64,000 bases of DNA from an uncultured Spirochaetaceae bacterium (GCA_944390725.1 CALXQU010000009.1:1-64000), one strand, 5' to 3'. Positions 52,027-61,314 are shown, numbered from the stretch's first letter. Program-made: numbers and translations. Notes: a model not told the origin generated them from the letters alone.

Positions 52027-52425
52027 ATGGCAAAGAGACTCCTGATACTGGCATCGATCATCCTGTTCCTTTGTGCGTCATGTATCATCTATGACCCTTA
52101 TGGAGGTGTTGCGCTGCATCACGTGCCTGGATGGCTCCGTGGCGTATGGCGTGGGCAGTATTCCTATGATGAAGTCACGGTGACTCCATACAATATCTTC
52201 GGGTATGGGCCTGATGGAATATGGTTTGATATGGGACGTTATCCGCATAATCTGCTTAACGAGAAGACAGGAAGCAATACTGCGTATGAGGTCGATTATG
52301 ACTACGGCAGGATCGTCTACCGCTTTGAGTATCATTCCTGGGACCGCATCACCTTCACGGTAACATCCGGAGGGACAGTGCGGAGCGAGGAGTATTACTG
52401 GATTCGGGATATACCTCGCTACTGA
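52027..52425 (+). CDS. Small lipoprotein, 132 aa
   Basis: Signal peptide with lipobox (MAKRLLILASIILFLCAS-C) followed by a 110-residue, aromatic-rich beta domain (WLRGVWRGQYSYDEVTVTPYNIFGYG ... ITFTVTSGGTVRSEEYYW). It resembles small lipocalin-like or calycin-like lipoproteins in look, but I cannot assign a family. It lacks an obvious ribosome site, yet the Cys-anchored N-terminus supports ATG 52027. Confidence 0.72.
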   Translation: MAKRLLILASIILFLCASCIIYDPYGGVALHHVPGWLRGVWRGQYSYDEVTVTPYNIFGYGPDGIWFDMGRYPHNLLNEKTGSNTAYEVDYDYGRIVYRFEYHSWDRITFTVTSGGTVRSEEYYWIRDIPRY

Positions 52426-52526
52426 TTTGCCTGGGAAACGGCTCATTATTCACTTCTTCTTCACAAATCTTCCAGCACACTTCACGCATATTGCTTTAGA
52501 TTATTTGGTGTGGAGGATGAGAAGAT

Positions 52527-53690
52527 ATGAAAAGACTGATGGCGACTGCTCTGGTCCTGATGATGACGGCGACGCTTCTGTTCGCTGCCAGCGCGGAGGA
52601 CCTCTACAGCCAGTTCTCCGATGCGCTTGATGCTGGAGACGCATCGAAGGCAATCGATATCTATGGAAATCTCCAGGAAAAGGTCCGCAAGGACTATATG
52701 AATGCCGAGCGCAGCTATGAGAAGGCTGTCGATGCCGGCAATTTCGCGAAGGCACGCCAGATCATGGGCGAGATCCATGAGATGAATGCGGCACCTTATC
52801 TGATGACGGAAGAGGACAGCGATGCCCTTCTTTCGCTGATACTCAAGGCCGATGAAGGCAAGAAGGCGGAGATGGCGGAATGGCTCTATGCCAACAGCCC
52901 GTACTATTCGCCGACTGTCACCTACAACTGGTCATCTGACGGAGCGAACTTCAGCTACAGCTTCTCGAGAAGCATATCCGTTACCCCAGGCAACGAGATC
53001 ACGCTTCCGAGCGCTTCGGATATCGGGGCGGATACGTCCCTTGCCGGAGTACTGGAAGGCTGGGGAGTAACCCGCAGCGAGGTGATGTATCAGCCCGGAG
53101 AGGTGATAGCCGCACCATATACGAGCCAGACGTACTATGCGATCTGGAAGACAGGGGTGGTATTCACCGATGAGCTTACCGGCGTCAATACCACGATCGA
53201 TGGCTCTGTATCCGGAGATGTGGTAGAGGTTCCCGTGCTGACGCCTCCCGATGATTCCTATATCTTCGCGGGCTGGGTGGACAAGTCCAATGGCGAGTAC
53301 ATCCCCGCGGACGAGACCGAGTACACGCTCTCAGGCAACGGCGCATCATTCGAGGCGCTCTGGAAGAAGATCGAGATCTCCGATGTATCGGCTTCCCCGT
53401 ATGACATCAATGCGGTTCCCGTGGATACCCAGGTCGATATCAGCTTCACGATAGGCAATCTCGGCAATGAGAACATGAGGAACAGCGTTGTAGACCTTAC
53501 CTCCGATTCAGAGGGGGTCGAGATACAGAAGGGACATGGAAGGGTGCCATCGCTTCCTGCAGGGAAGGACATCTACGCCACAGGCCTGAGAGTCGTAGCT
53601 ACTGAGCCGGGCTCCCATGACCTGACGATAGCGTTCACTGACCGCGATGGCGATACCTGGACCCAGGATTTCCAGATCCAGGCAGAGTGA
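52527..53690 (+). CDS. Secreted protein with helical N-terminus and beta-rich repeats
   Basis: A 387-residue protein with signal peptide MKRLMATALVLMMTATLLFA. A helical region (about 22-110, LYSQFSDALDAGDASKAIDIYGNLQEKV) looks like tetratricopeptide-type helices. Then come two InlB/Flg_new-like modules (ISVTPGNEITLPSASDIGADTSLAGVLEGWG and YAIWKTG; later DDSYIFAGWVDKSNGEY and FEALWKK) and a C-terminal CARDB-like Ig domain (ISDVSASPYDINAVPVDTQVDISFTIGNLG). It is probably cell-surface or periplasmic. Confidence 0.8.
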   Translation: MKRLMATALVLMMTATLLFAASAEDLYSQFSDALDAGDASKAIDIYGNLQEKVRKDYMNAERSYEKAVDAGNFAKARQIMGEIHEMNAAPYLMTEEDSDALLSLILKADEGKKAEMAEWLYANSPYYSPTVTYNWSSDGANFSYSFSRSISVTPGNEITLPSASDIGADTSLAGVLEGWGVTRSEVMYQPGEVIAAPYTSQTYYAIWKTGVVFTDELTGVNTTIDGSVSGDVVEVPVLTPPDDSYIFAGWVDKSNGEYIPADETEYTLSGNGASFEALWKKIEISDVSASPYDINAVPVDTQVDISFTIGNLGNENMRNSVVDLTSDSEGVEIQKGHGRVPSLPAGKDIYATGLRVVATEPGSHDLTIAFTDRDGDTWTQDFQIQAE

Positions 53691-54911
53691 TCAGAAGGGG
53701 AGGGCCCTGACCGCTTCCGCTGAGTTCTCGATGCTCTCAGGGAGGCGGACCTTCCCGTCGAATGCCTTCATGTCCTTGAAGCCGGTACCGGTGAGGAGGA
53801 CGACTACGGAGGCATCTTCCCCGAGGACAGAGACCAGGTGGTCCCTGTCCTTTTCCAATGCCGCATAGGCAGCGGCAGCCGCAGGCTCTGCAAGCACGCC
53901 GCTTTCCCTTGTCAGCGTCAGCTGGGAATCAAGGATCTCCTCATCGCTTACGCGCACTGCCCATCCCTCGGAGGCTATGACGGAACGCGCTGCCATCCTG
54001 CCGTTGGCCGGCAGGTCTACGGAAATTGAATCAGCCCTTGTCGATGCCTCGATTGCCCTGAAGTCATCGTTCTCAATCGCATTGGCGATAGCCGCCGACT
54101 TGGTGGACTGGCAGGCAATCAGGCGCGGTACGCGCTCGATGAGCCCTGCCTTCATCAGGTCGTCGAAGCCCTTCGCCACGCCGCCGATGATGCAGCCATC
54201 CCCGACGGGGACATAGATGGCATCCGGGGCCTTGCGTCCCATCTGCTCGAAAAGGTCGATGGAGACGCTCTTCTTGCCTTCGATCGTCATCGGATTGTAG
54301 GCTGTGTTCCTGTTGATCCCGCCTTTGAGGCGCGTGTATTCGATCGATAGCGCGAAGGCATCGTCGTAGGTGCCCTTCACAGGGACTACCTTCGCCCCGT
54401 AGAGCACGGACTGCATGAGCTTGTTGATGGGGGCCGTCTCCGGCACGAAGAGGATTATGTCCAGGCCCATGGCGGCGCCGACCGCGCTCATGGCGGCTCC
54501 TGCATTGCCTGTCGAGGCAAGGGCGATCTTCGTCTCGCCCAGCGCCTTGGCCTGGAGCGCTACCTCGTAGCTCGCCCTGTCCTTGAAGGAGCCGGAGATG
54601 AGCTGGGAATCAAGCTTGAACATGAGGTTGGCAAGCCCCAGGCGCTTCGCGATGCGCTCCGGCTTCATCAGCGGGGTGGTGAAGATGGGGTAGAGGGAAG
54701 GGTCCTCTCCCGGATATGGATAGAAGTCGTCAGGGGTGACATGCTCCTTCTCCCTGGCGGCCTTCAGCACGCTCTCGTCAAGCTCTACGCGGAGGTTGCC
54801 ATATGGGAAGGTCTTCCCATCGTTCCTCTTCGCGCACTCGGGGCACTGATACATCAGCCCCTCCGTCTCGAATACCCTGCCGCAGTCAGAGCATACGTAG
54901 TGGAATCTCAT
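53691..54911 (-). CDS. thrC: Threonine synthase
   Basis: A 406-residue PLP enzyme that converts O-phosphohomoserine to threonine. It has an N-terminal zinc ribbon (CSDCGRVFETEGLMYQCPEC), the PLP-Lys in LISGSFKDRASYEVA near residue 108, the phosphate loop STGNAGAAMSAVGAAMG near 135, and VPVGDGCIIGGVAKG near 237. It follows the other PLP gene on the minus strand after a terminator hairpin. The threonine-synthase family includes related enzymes, but the length and motifs fit thrC well. Confidence 0.9.
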   Translation of the reverse strand: MRFHYVCSDCGRVFETEGLMYQCPECAKRNDGKTFPYGNLRVELDESVLKAAREKEHVTPDDFYPYPGEDPSLYPIFTTPLMKPERIAKRLGLANLMFKLDSQLISGSFKDRASYEVALQAKALGETKIALASTGNAGAAMSAVGAAMGLDIILFVPETAPINKLMQSVLYGAKVVPVKGTYDDAFALSIEYTRLKGGINRNTAYNPMTIEGKKSVSIDLFEQMGRKAPDAIYVPVGDGCIIGGVAKGFDDLMKAGLIERVPRLIACQSTKSAAIANAIENDDFRAIEASTRADSISVDLPANGRMAARSVIASEGWAVRVSDEEILDSQLTLTRESGVLAEPAAAAAYAALEKDRDHLVSVLGEDASVVVLLTGTGFKDMKAFDGKVRLPESIENSAEAVRALPF

Positions 54912-54932
54912 TATTCATCGCTCCTTGTTGAA

Positions 54933-54952
54933 AAGCCGCCCGAAGGCGGCTT
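54933..54952 (-). terminator. Rho-independent terminator between the two PLP genes
   Basis: On the minus strand AAGCCGCC, loop ttcg, GGCGGCTT form a tight stem with a UUCG loop followed by TT, the classic shape. It separates the upstream PLP gene from thrC, so the two are probably not one simple operon. Confidence 0.8.
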
Positions 54953-54956
54953 CCTG

Positions 54957-56420
54957 TCAGCTGAGGACCATCGTGTTGAATGCCGTGATCAGCTTGTCTA
55001 TCTTCTTCGTGAGCTTCGGAAGCTCCTTCCAGTAATCCCTGTCGTACCACTGCCTGTTGAGCTCCTCATAGGTCTTGCCCTGCTGCTCTACCCATGTGTA
55101 GTACTTGAGGTTGTGGATGCGGAGCCTGTCGTAGTATCCGAGCTCGAGGGCGTTGTCGATGCCCTGGTGCATAAGCGCGGATGCATGGACCTTGGCAGCT
55201 TCGGTGGCATTGAACGGGCCCTGCTGCTCCGTAAGCTCGGCCAGGCGCGATGTGTACATCACGGAGCTGTCCGTGAGGATCGTGAAGACGACGTCATCCT
55301 CCTCGAGCTCGTAGTACTTCGCCATCTTGATGGCGGAGAGCATGTTGCCGATTCCGGAGATGCCGAAGAGCTGGAGGTTAGCGATATCCTCTTCCTTGAC
55401 GCCGATGGACCTAAGGTAGTCATGGCCGTCCTTCTCGTTGAAGAGGCGGTAGATGTCCATGCAGTCCTGGTCATCGATGGAGAGGACCATATCGGTATTC
55501 CTCACGTTGTGGATCCATGGCACGTGCTTGTCGCCGATGCCTTCGATGCGGTGAGCCCCGAAGCCATTGCGCAGCAGCGTCGGGCACTGCAGGGCCTCTC
55601 CGGCGCCGATCTTGATGCCAGGATAGACATCCTTGAGGTGGTCGCCTGCGGCTAGCGTGCCGCCGGATCCTGTCGATGACGCATAGCCCTTGATCCTGTC
55701 TGCCTTGATGCCAAGGGACCTGATGACCTCCAGGATTGCGGAACCCGTGACCTCATAGTGCCAGAGGTAGTTCTCGAACTGCTCGAACTGGTTGAAGATG
55801 ACGATGTGGGCGCCCCTCTCCTCATCGAGCTCATGGCACTTGTCGAAGATCTCCTTGACGTTGGACTCGCAGCCCGGTGTCGCGATGATCTCGCCGGCTA
55901 CCGTCTTGAGCCAGTTGAACCTCTCCTGGGACATATCCTCGGGGAGGATCGCTATCGACTTGCAGCCGAGGAGGGCGCTGTTGTATGCGCCGCCTCTGCA
56001 GTAGTTGCCTGTCGATGGCCATACGGCCTGCTGCTCAACCGCATCGAAGTTTCCTGTCACGAGGGCTGGCGCGAGGCATGCGTATGTGGCGCCGACCTTA
56101 TGCACTCCGCATGGGAACCACTTGCCTGCGAGGGCGAGTATCCTTGCCTTCGTGCCTGTGATCTCCCTGGGGATCTCGATGAAGTTCACCGGTCCGTACC
56201 CGCCGCCGGATTCCTTCGGCTCGTTATGCCAGTTGATCCTGTAGAGATTGAGCGGGTTGACATCCCAGAGGCCTACGTTCCTGAGCCTGTCCTTGATATC
56301 CTGGGGTATCAGCGATGGATCCTTCATCTCGGCGAATGTCGGAAGGACAATCCCCTTCTCGCGGCAGCGTTCCGCGTTCTTCCTGATGATTTGTGGTTTC
56401 TTCTTGAGATTGATCAGCAT
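54957..56420 (-). CDS. PLP-dependent fold-type II enzyme of unknown substrate
   Basis: A 487-residue protein of the tryptophan synthase beta superfamily. The PLP Lys is probably in PCGVHKVGATYA near residue 105. STGNYCRGGAYN near 140 contacts the cofactor phosphate or substrate, and ASSTGSGGTLAAGDHLKDVYPG near 255 is the glycine-rich phosphate loop. I start at ATG 56420 (MLINLKKKPQ), nine bases after AGGAG. Similar long proteins are annotated cysteate synthase- or cystathionine synthase-like, but the substrate is not clear. It could act next to threonine or aminopropionate metabolism. Confidence 0.78.
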   Translation of the reverse strand: MLINLKKKPQIIRKNAERCREKGIVLPTFAEMKDPSLIPQDIKDRLRNVGLWDVNPLNLYRINWHNEPKESGGGYGPVNFIEIPREITGTKARILALAGKWFPCGVHKVGATYACLAPALVTGNFDAVEQQAVWPSTGNYCRGGAYNSALLGCKSIAILPEDMSQERFNWLKTVAGEIIATPGCESNVKEIFDKCHELDEERGAHIVIFNQFEQFENYLWHYEVTGSAILEVIRSLGIKADRIKGYASSTGSGGTLAAGDHLKDVYPGIKIGAGEALQCPTLLRNGFGAHRIEGIGDKHVPWIHNVRNTDMVLSIDDQDCMDIYRLFNEKDGHDYLRSIGVKEEDIANLQLFGISGIGNMLSAIKMAKYYELEEDDVVFTILTDSSVMYTSRLAELTEQQGPFNATEAAKVHASALMHQGIDNALELGYYDRLRIHNLKYYTWVEQQGKTYEELNRQWYDRDYWKELPKLTKKIDKLITAFNTMVLS

Positions 56421-56542
56421 GTTCGTCTCCTGGGAATGAGTATAAGGCAGTATATGGTAATTTGGAAGTTTTTTCATGAATCACTTCCAATATTGCGCCA
56501 AACCTCAATAAGCATGGCGCTTTTTGGTGGCAAGTGAAGAAA

Positions 56543-57091
56543 TCACTGCATGCCGTTCGGCCTGTACCTGCCGTTTCCGGTCCTGGATACCAGCTCCGAG
56601 CGGGCAGCCCTGCGGAAAAGGGCATCGACCTGAGAGCCGAGGCGGTCATAGCCGAGCTCCTTGCGGAAGAGCACCGCCAGCTCGGATTTCGTTATGATCC
56701 GCCCCTCGCGGTCGAGGATATAGTTGATGCACATGGCGGCTTCCCCTGTCGGTATCTGGTACGAGTACCTGTCCGATTCGGGAGACGTGCGGAAGAAATT
56801 TTCATCGCAGCCGCTGTGGTAGACTTCCTCGCCATCGTCCATCGTCACCTGGAAAGGCAGCGATGCCGCGATTTCCCTGAACACGGGCTCTATGCGCGAG
56901 CCGACCTTCTTCAGGGAGAAGGACGCGATTACCCTCTTGAAGAGGAGCGGCCTCATGATGGGGCCTTCCGCTTCCACCGTGCGCATCATCCTCTCCCTGA
57001 TCTCGCCATCAAGTGACCTTGCGATGATCATCTCCGCCGTAGCTTCCGTCTGGGGAAGCTCTACGGCACTGTAGCTCCGTTTCTCTATCAT
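56543..57091 (-). CDS. Stand-alone DUF3320-like protein
   Basis: A 182-residue protein. The segment IRERMMRTVEAEGPIMRPLLFKRVIASFSLKKVGSRIEPVFREIAAS resembles the DUF3320 domain usually found at the C-terminus of large superfamily 1 helicases. Here it is separate. A second region (GEAAMCINYILDREGRIITKSELAVLFRKELGYDRLGSQVDALFRRA) looks like a winged helix. Function unknown. It is divergent to the FadR-type regulator. Confidence 0.6.
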   Translation of the reverse strand: MIEKRSYSAVELPQTEATAEMIIARSLDGEIRERMMRTVEAEGPIMRPLLFKRVIASFSLKKVGSRIEPVFREIAASLPFQVTMDDGEEVYHSGCDENFFRTSPESDRYSYQIPTGEAAMCINYILDREGRIITKSELAVLFRKELGYDRLGSQVDALFRRAARSELVSRTGNGRYRPNGMQ

Positions 57092-57209
57092 GTATGATAT
57101 TCTACCCCATCTTCCCAGCTATTCCAGTCCGGATATTTCCCTCATGCATCATGCCTTATGCCGTGGCTCTTGCTTGCCATGATGCCATGAGGGCAATTAT
57201 CATCAGAGT

Positions 57210-57896
57210 GTGTTCGATGTCCCAGAGAGAAAGGAGAGGGAATCCGCCAAGGATTACGTCCTCCGCGCATTGATAGATAACATAGTCAGCTGCAGCCTCG
57301 AGCCGGGCAGCAAGCTGGAGGAGGATGCCATCCTCCCGCTGCTCGGCGTGAGCAGGACCCCGTTTAGGGAGGCGGAGCTCGAACTCGACAGCCGCCGGAT
57401 CCTCGAGATCAGGCCCAAGCGAGGCACATATGTCTCCCTTATCGACCTGGGGCTCGTGGAGGAGGTAAGGCATCTGAGGAGCACGCTTGAGAGCGAGCTT
57501 GCCCGCATTGCCTGCCGCATCTTCACCTCCGGGGATATCGACTCGCTGTATGAGAACCTCGTCCTCTGGCGCATGTACATGGACAGGAAGGATGAGAAGC
57601 GCATCCTCCTCTATGACAAGGCATTCCATGCTGTCTTCTACAGGCGTGCGAGGCTTTCCTTCTGGTATGAGCTCTCCGAGCGCTATGCGCCCCTGTTCGA
57701 CAGGACCACTATCCTCAGCTTCCGCGTCAGGCCCACATCCAGGATACTCTCTGACCATGAGGAGCTGGTCCATGCGGTCGAGGAGCGCGATGCGGAGAGG
57801 GCAGGGGCCATCGCCGAGAGCCATATGTCGCGCTATCTGGAGAACATCCCGGAGATAATCTCCGCTTATCCTGCCTATTTCGCGAAGAAGGATTGA
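57210..57896 (+). CDS. GntR-family regulator with FCD domain (FadR type)
   Basis: A 228-residue regulator. The N-terminal winged helix is ALIDNIVSCSLEPGSKLEEDAILPLLGVSRTPFREAELELDSRRILEI, and the FCD ligand domain (about 80-220) follows, with a His-rich site (KAFHAVFYRRA ... DHEELVHAVEERD ... AESHMSRYL) that often binds a metal and a carboxylic acid. The start is uncertain: GTG 57210 has no good ribosome site. It heads the three-gene FAD operon and probably controls it through the palindrome just downstream. Confidence 0.88.
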   Translation: MFDVPERKERESAKDYVLRALIDNIVSCSLEPGSKLEEDAILPLLGVSRTPFREAELELDSRRILEIRPKRGTYVSLIDLGLVEEVRHLRSTLESELARIACRIFTSGDIDSLYENLVLWRMYMDRKDEKRILLYDKAFHAVFYRRARLSFWYELSERYAPLFDRTTILSFRVRPTSRILSDHEELVHAVEERDAERAGAIAESHMSRYLENIPEIISAYPAYFAKKD

Positions 57897-57905
57897 CTCC
57901 GCCTT

Positions 57906-57923
57906 ATTGTTATATATAATAAT
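57906..57923 (+). promoter_or_regulatory. Probable FCD-regulator operator
   Basis: The 18-bp near-palindrome ATTGTTATAT-ATAATAAT (one mismatched pair) lies between the regulator gene and the FAD operon. The position and AT-rich symmetric design fit an operator of a FadR-type protein. It also could contain a -10 element. Confidence 0.55.
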
Positions 57924-57949
57924 CAATGAAATATATATCAGGAGGCTGT

Positions 57950-59404
57950 ATGCTCCATTTCTTTGACGCTGCTGTCATCGGAGGAGGGGTAGTCGGAAGC
58001 GCGATTGCCCGTGAACTCTCCCGCTATGAGCTGTCGATTGCCGTTCTGGAGGAGAACCCGGATGTCGTCTGCGAGGCGAGCGGCAGGAATTCCGCCGTCG
58101 TCCATGGCGGATTCGCCTATGACAGGGGGTCGCTGAAGGCCCGCTTCTGCGTCGAGGGCAACCGCATGATGGATGAGCTCTCCACTCAGCTCGGGTTCAG
58201 GTTCATCCGCTGCGGCAAGGTCCTGGTCGGCAATACAGATGAGGACCTCAGGCAGCTTGAGAGGACGATGGCCCAGGGCTTCGATAACGGCGCCACCGGC
58301 CTTGAGCTGATAGACGGGAAGCGCCTCCATGAGCTTGTCCCCGCGGTCAATGGCAGCTTCGCCATGCTCTCGAGCAGCTCAGGCATCATGGACCCGTTCC
58401 TCTTCACGATCAACCTGGCCGAGAATGCCGCCGAGAACGGCGCCCGGTACTTCCTTTCCCATAAGGTCATCTCGATAGCGAGGAAGGATGGCCGCTACCT
58501 GATCCACACAGCTGAGGATGATTTCTCCGTCAGGTGGCTCTTCAATGCGGCGGGGAAGGGCGCCAAGGATATCTCCGACATGCTCGGCATCACCGGATAC
58601 AGGGTCATCGGCAGCAAGGGCAACTACCTCGTGCTGGATAAGAGGCTGGGGCCTCTCCTCCCGATGCCGGTCTATCCCGTCCCTTCCAACACCTATATGG
58701 GCATACATGTCACGCCGACGGTCGATGGCAACGTGACGGTCGGGCCTGATGCCATCAATACCGATGACTTCGGCTACTATGGCGTCCCTGCCGACAGGAT
58801 GGAGTACCTGAGGGAGAGCGCATCCACGCTCTGGCCCCATATCGACAGGAAGGATGTCATAAGGACATTCTCCGGCATTCTGGCGAAATGGGTGGATGAC
58901 AAGGGCGTGATACAGGATTTCCGCATCGAGGTGCGCGATGATATAGCGCCGGGCGCTGTCAACCTCATCGGCATAGAGTCCCCGGGCCTTACCGCTGCCG
59001 TGCCGATGGCGCGCTATGCGATATCGCTCCTCAGGGACCGCTTCGACCTGGAGGAGAGGAAGGATTTCGATCCGGTCCATGCGACGGCGAAGCGCTTCGC
59101 CGAGATGACCTCCGAGGAGAAGGCTGCTGCGATTGCAGGCGATAGCCGCTACGGCTCGCTTGTCTGCTCCTGCGAGGAGGTGACCGAGGCCGAGGTCATC
59201 AGGGCGATACACAATCCGCTGGGAGTGCATACGATGACAGGCATCAAGTACCGTACCAGGGCGATGATGGGCGGCTGCCAGGCCGGCTTCTGCCAGATGA
59301 AGATAGAGCAGCTGCTGGAGAAGGAGCTCGGGATCGCTCCCGAGGATGTCAGGTACCTGAGGGACTCGTCATGGGTCCTTGCGGGAAAGATGAGGGAGGG
59401 CTGA
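57950..59404 (+). CDS. FAD-dependent glycerol-3-phosphate dehydrogenase-like protein with BFD-type domain
   Basis: A 484-residue GlpA/LhgO-like oxidase. The FAD-binding loop is DAAVIGGGVVGSAIARELSRYELSIAVLEE at the N-terminus, and the substrate domain has IESPGLTAAVPMARYAI near residue 345. The C-terminal part is a BFD-like iron-sulphur domain (CSCEEVTEAEVIRAIHNP, and GGCQAGFCQ near 443). I start at ATG 57950 after AGGAGGCTGT. The substrate may be glycerol-3-phosphate or a hydroxy acid. Confidence 0.87.
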   Translation: MLHFFDAAVIGGGVVGSAIARELSRYELSIAVLEENPDVVCEASGRNSAVVHGGFAYDRGSLKARFCVEGNRMMDELSTQLGFRFIRCGKVLVGNTDEDLRQLERTMAQGFDNGATGLELIDGKRLHELVPAVNGSFAMLSSSSGIMDPFLFTINLAENAAENGARYFLSHKVISIARKDGRYLIHTAEDDFSVRWLFNAAGKGAKDISDMLGITGYRVIGSKGNYLVLDKRLGPLLPMPVYPVPSNTYMGIHVTPTVDGNVTVGPDAINTDDFGYYGVPADRMEYLRESASTLWPHIDRKDVIRTFSGILAKWVDDKGVIQDFRIEVRDDIAPGAVNLIGIESPGLTAAVPMARYAISLLRDRFDLEERKDFDPVHATAKRFAEMTSEEKAAAIAGDSRYGSLVCSCEEVTEAEVIRAIHNPLGVHTMTGIKYRTRAMMGGCQAGFCQMKIEQLLEKELGIAPEDVRYLRDSSWVLAGKMREG

Positions 59405-59405
59405 T

Positions 59406-60641
59406 ATGTCCGAGCGGAAAGATGCCGTAATCATAGGAGGAGGTCCTGCAGGGCTTGCTGCGGCAGTGGCCCTCGATAATCTAGGGATACATGATATCGT
59501 GATCCTTGAGCGCGAGAGCCAGCTCGGGGGCATCCTCAGGCAGTGCATACATGACGGATTCGGCCTGCAGAGGTTCGGGGAGAGCCTTTCCGGCCCTGAG
59601 TATGCCGAGCGCTTCATCTCCGAGGTGAGAAGGCGCGGCATCGAATACCATACCGATGCGACCGTCATCTCCCTTACGGAAGACAGGAAGGTTGAGGCGG
59701 TGACCCCGTCAGGGCTCCTGGGCTATTCCGCCAAGGCCGTTGTGCTCGCGATGGGCTGCAGGGAGCGCTCCAGGGGATCCATCATGATCCCGGGGGAGAG
59801 GCCGAGCGGCGTATTCACCGCAGGCAGCGCCCAGGCCTATATGAACCTGTACAACAGGATGCCGGGACGCGAGGCCGTGATACTCGGCAGCGGCGATATC
59901 GGGCTGATCATGGCGCGCCGCCTGACGCTGGAGGGCATCCGCGTCAAGGCCGTCTTCGAGATACAGGACCATCCGAACGGGCTTGACCGCAATATCGTGC
60001 AGTGCCTGGATGACTATGGCATACCGCTCTATCTGAGGCATACGGTCACTGATATACATGGCGGTTCGCGCCTTGAGGGCGTCACCGTAAGCGAGGTCGA
60101 TGAGCGCTGCGTGCCGATAAAGGGCACGGAGAAGCTCTATCCCTGCGATACCCTGATACTCTCTGTCGGGCTCAGGCCCGATAACGGGCTGCTCAAGGAT
60201 GCCGGCATAGCTATCGACCCCAGGACGGACGGTGCCATCGTCGATGAGCATCTGATGACGTCCATTCCCGGCGTCTTCTCCTCAGGGAACGTGCTCCATG
60301 TCCATGACCTTGCCGATTTCGTGTCGCTTGAGTCCGAGCATCTGGCGGCATCCGTCGCCGCATATCTCTCAGGCGGCCTCGGCTCCGGCATGGATGTCAG
60401 CGTCAGGTGCGGAAGCGGGGTCGGGCATACCGTTCCGCAGAAGGTTGTGTCGGACGATGGCTTCACGCTCTCCCTGCGTGTCAGGTCGGTGATGAGGGAT
60501 GCTGTCATCAGCGTATCGCAGGGTGGCAGGCGTATCGTGGAGAAGAAGATGAGGAAGGCCAATCCCGCCGAGATGATAATGATCGATATACCCGGCGGAT
60601 CGGTATGCCCGGACGGAGACCTGGAGGTGGTCGCAGGATGA
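59406..60641 (+). CDS. FAD-dependent pyridine nucleotide-disulphide oxidoreductase-like protein
   Basis: A 411-residue flavoprotein of the class accompanying the GlpA-like gene. FAD loop AVIIGGGPAGLAAAVALDNLG is at the N-terminus; the second nucleotide loop EAVILGSGDIGLIMARRLT lies near 158, and the FAD-facing GVFSSGNVLHVHDLADFVSLES near 288. It probably passes electrons between the upstream dehydrogenase and a carrier. It starts one base after the upstream stop. Confidence 0.88.
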   Translation: MSERKDAVIIGGGPAGLAAAVALDNLGIHDIVILERESQLGGILRQCIHDGFGLQRFGESLSGPEYAERFISEVRRRGIEYHTDATVISLTEDRKVEAVTPSGLLGYSAKAVVLAMGCRERSRGSIMIPGERPSGVFTAGSAQAYMNLYNRMPGREAVILGSGDIGLIMARRLTLEGIRVKAVFEIQDHPNGLDRNIVQCLDDYGIPLYLRHTVTDIHGGSRLEGVTVSEVDERCVPIKGTEKLYPCDTLILSVGLRPDNGLLKDAGIAIDPRTDGAIVDEHLMTSIPGVFSSGNVLHVHDLADFVSLESEHLAASVAAYLSGGLGSGMDVSVRCGSGVGHTVPQKVVSDDGFTLSLRVRSVMRDAVISVSQGGRRIVEKKMRKANPAEMIMIDIPGGSVCPDGDLEVVAG

Positions 60642-61006
60642 AGAGGACGCTTACATGCATTATCTGCCCCAATGGATGCTCCCTTGAGGTCGAGAAGGAA
60701 GGAGAGGAGATCACGGTGAAGGGCAATCTCTGCCGGAGGGGCGCGGAGTATGCCAGGGAGGAGCTCACCGCTCCCAAGCGCACGATATCATCATCGATGC
60801 GCCTTATCGGGGGCGATATGGAGATTGTCAGCGTACGCCTGGACAGGCCGGTCCCGAAGGAGATGATATTCCCCGTGATGGATGCGATAAAGTCCGCCAG
60901 CGCCGAGGCTCCCGTCCATATCGGCGATGTACTGCTGCATGACGTGCTCTCCACAGGCGCGGATGTCATCGCCACGAGGAATGCGGAGAGGAAGGAAGGG
61001 CGGTAG
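60638..61006 (+). CDS. DUF1667 iron-sulphur-type protein
   Basis: A 122-residue protein. CIICPNGCSLEV near the N-terminus and GNLCRRGAEYA near residue 29 provide the Cys group of the DUF1667 family, encoded with GlpA/GlpB-like flavoproteins in anaerobes. I start at ATG 60638, which overlaps the upstream stop. It is likely the small electron-transfer subunit. Confidence 0.88.
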   Translation: MKRTLTCIICPNGCSLEVEKEGEEITVKGNLCRRGAEYAREELTAPKRTISSSMRLIGGDMEIVSVRLDRPVPKEMIFPVMDAIKSASAEAPVHIGDVLLHDVLSTGADVIATRNAERKEGR

Positions 61007-61032
61007 ACCGCTTCCTGTACCGTAGCAGCATG

Positions 61033-61079
61033 AGGCCAGGACGGATGGATGCACGCAGCATCCGGAAGCCTGGCCTTTT
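61033..61079 (+). terminator. Terminator after the FAD operon
   Basis: AGGCCAGG (61033-61040) pairs with CCTGGCCT (61069-61076), which runs straight into a T-run. An inner stem GGATGC/GCATCC lies between. It ends the dehydrogenase operon. Confidence 0.8.
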
Positions 61080-61286
61080 CCCTTATTTCCCATTCCTTCA
61101 GCAGAATAGCCTCTGTCTGCTTTTGGAAAAACAACTTGGTGAAAAACATCGCTTATGTAAACTTCTGAAAATACAGGATGAAAATAAATATTTTTTCTGT
61201 CTACTTTTGTTGACAAGTACACCATGCTCATTGATGATGCACTTACTTTGTCATTTGAGGTGTTGCATTTTGTTGCATAATTTTGT

Positions 61287-61314
61287 TTGACTTAGCCATC
61301 CGCTGATTTAGAAT
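61287..61314 (+). promoter_or_regulatory. Promoter of the ygfK-like gene
   Basis: TTGACT (61287-61292), 16 bases, TAGAAT (61309-61314) give a strong promoter 22 bases before the start codon. The upstream AT-rich 200 bases hold no gene; the sequence repeats ttgcattttgttgcat (about 61262-61279), which may be a regulator site. Confidence 0.65.
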
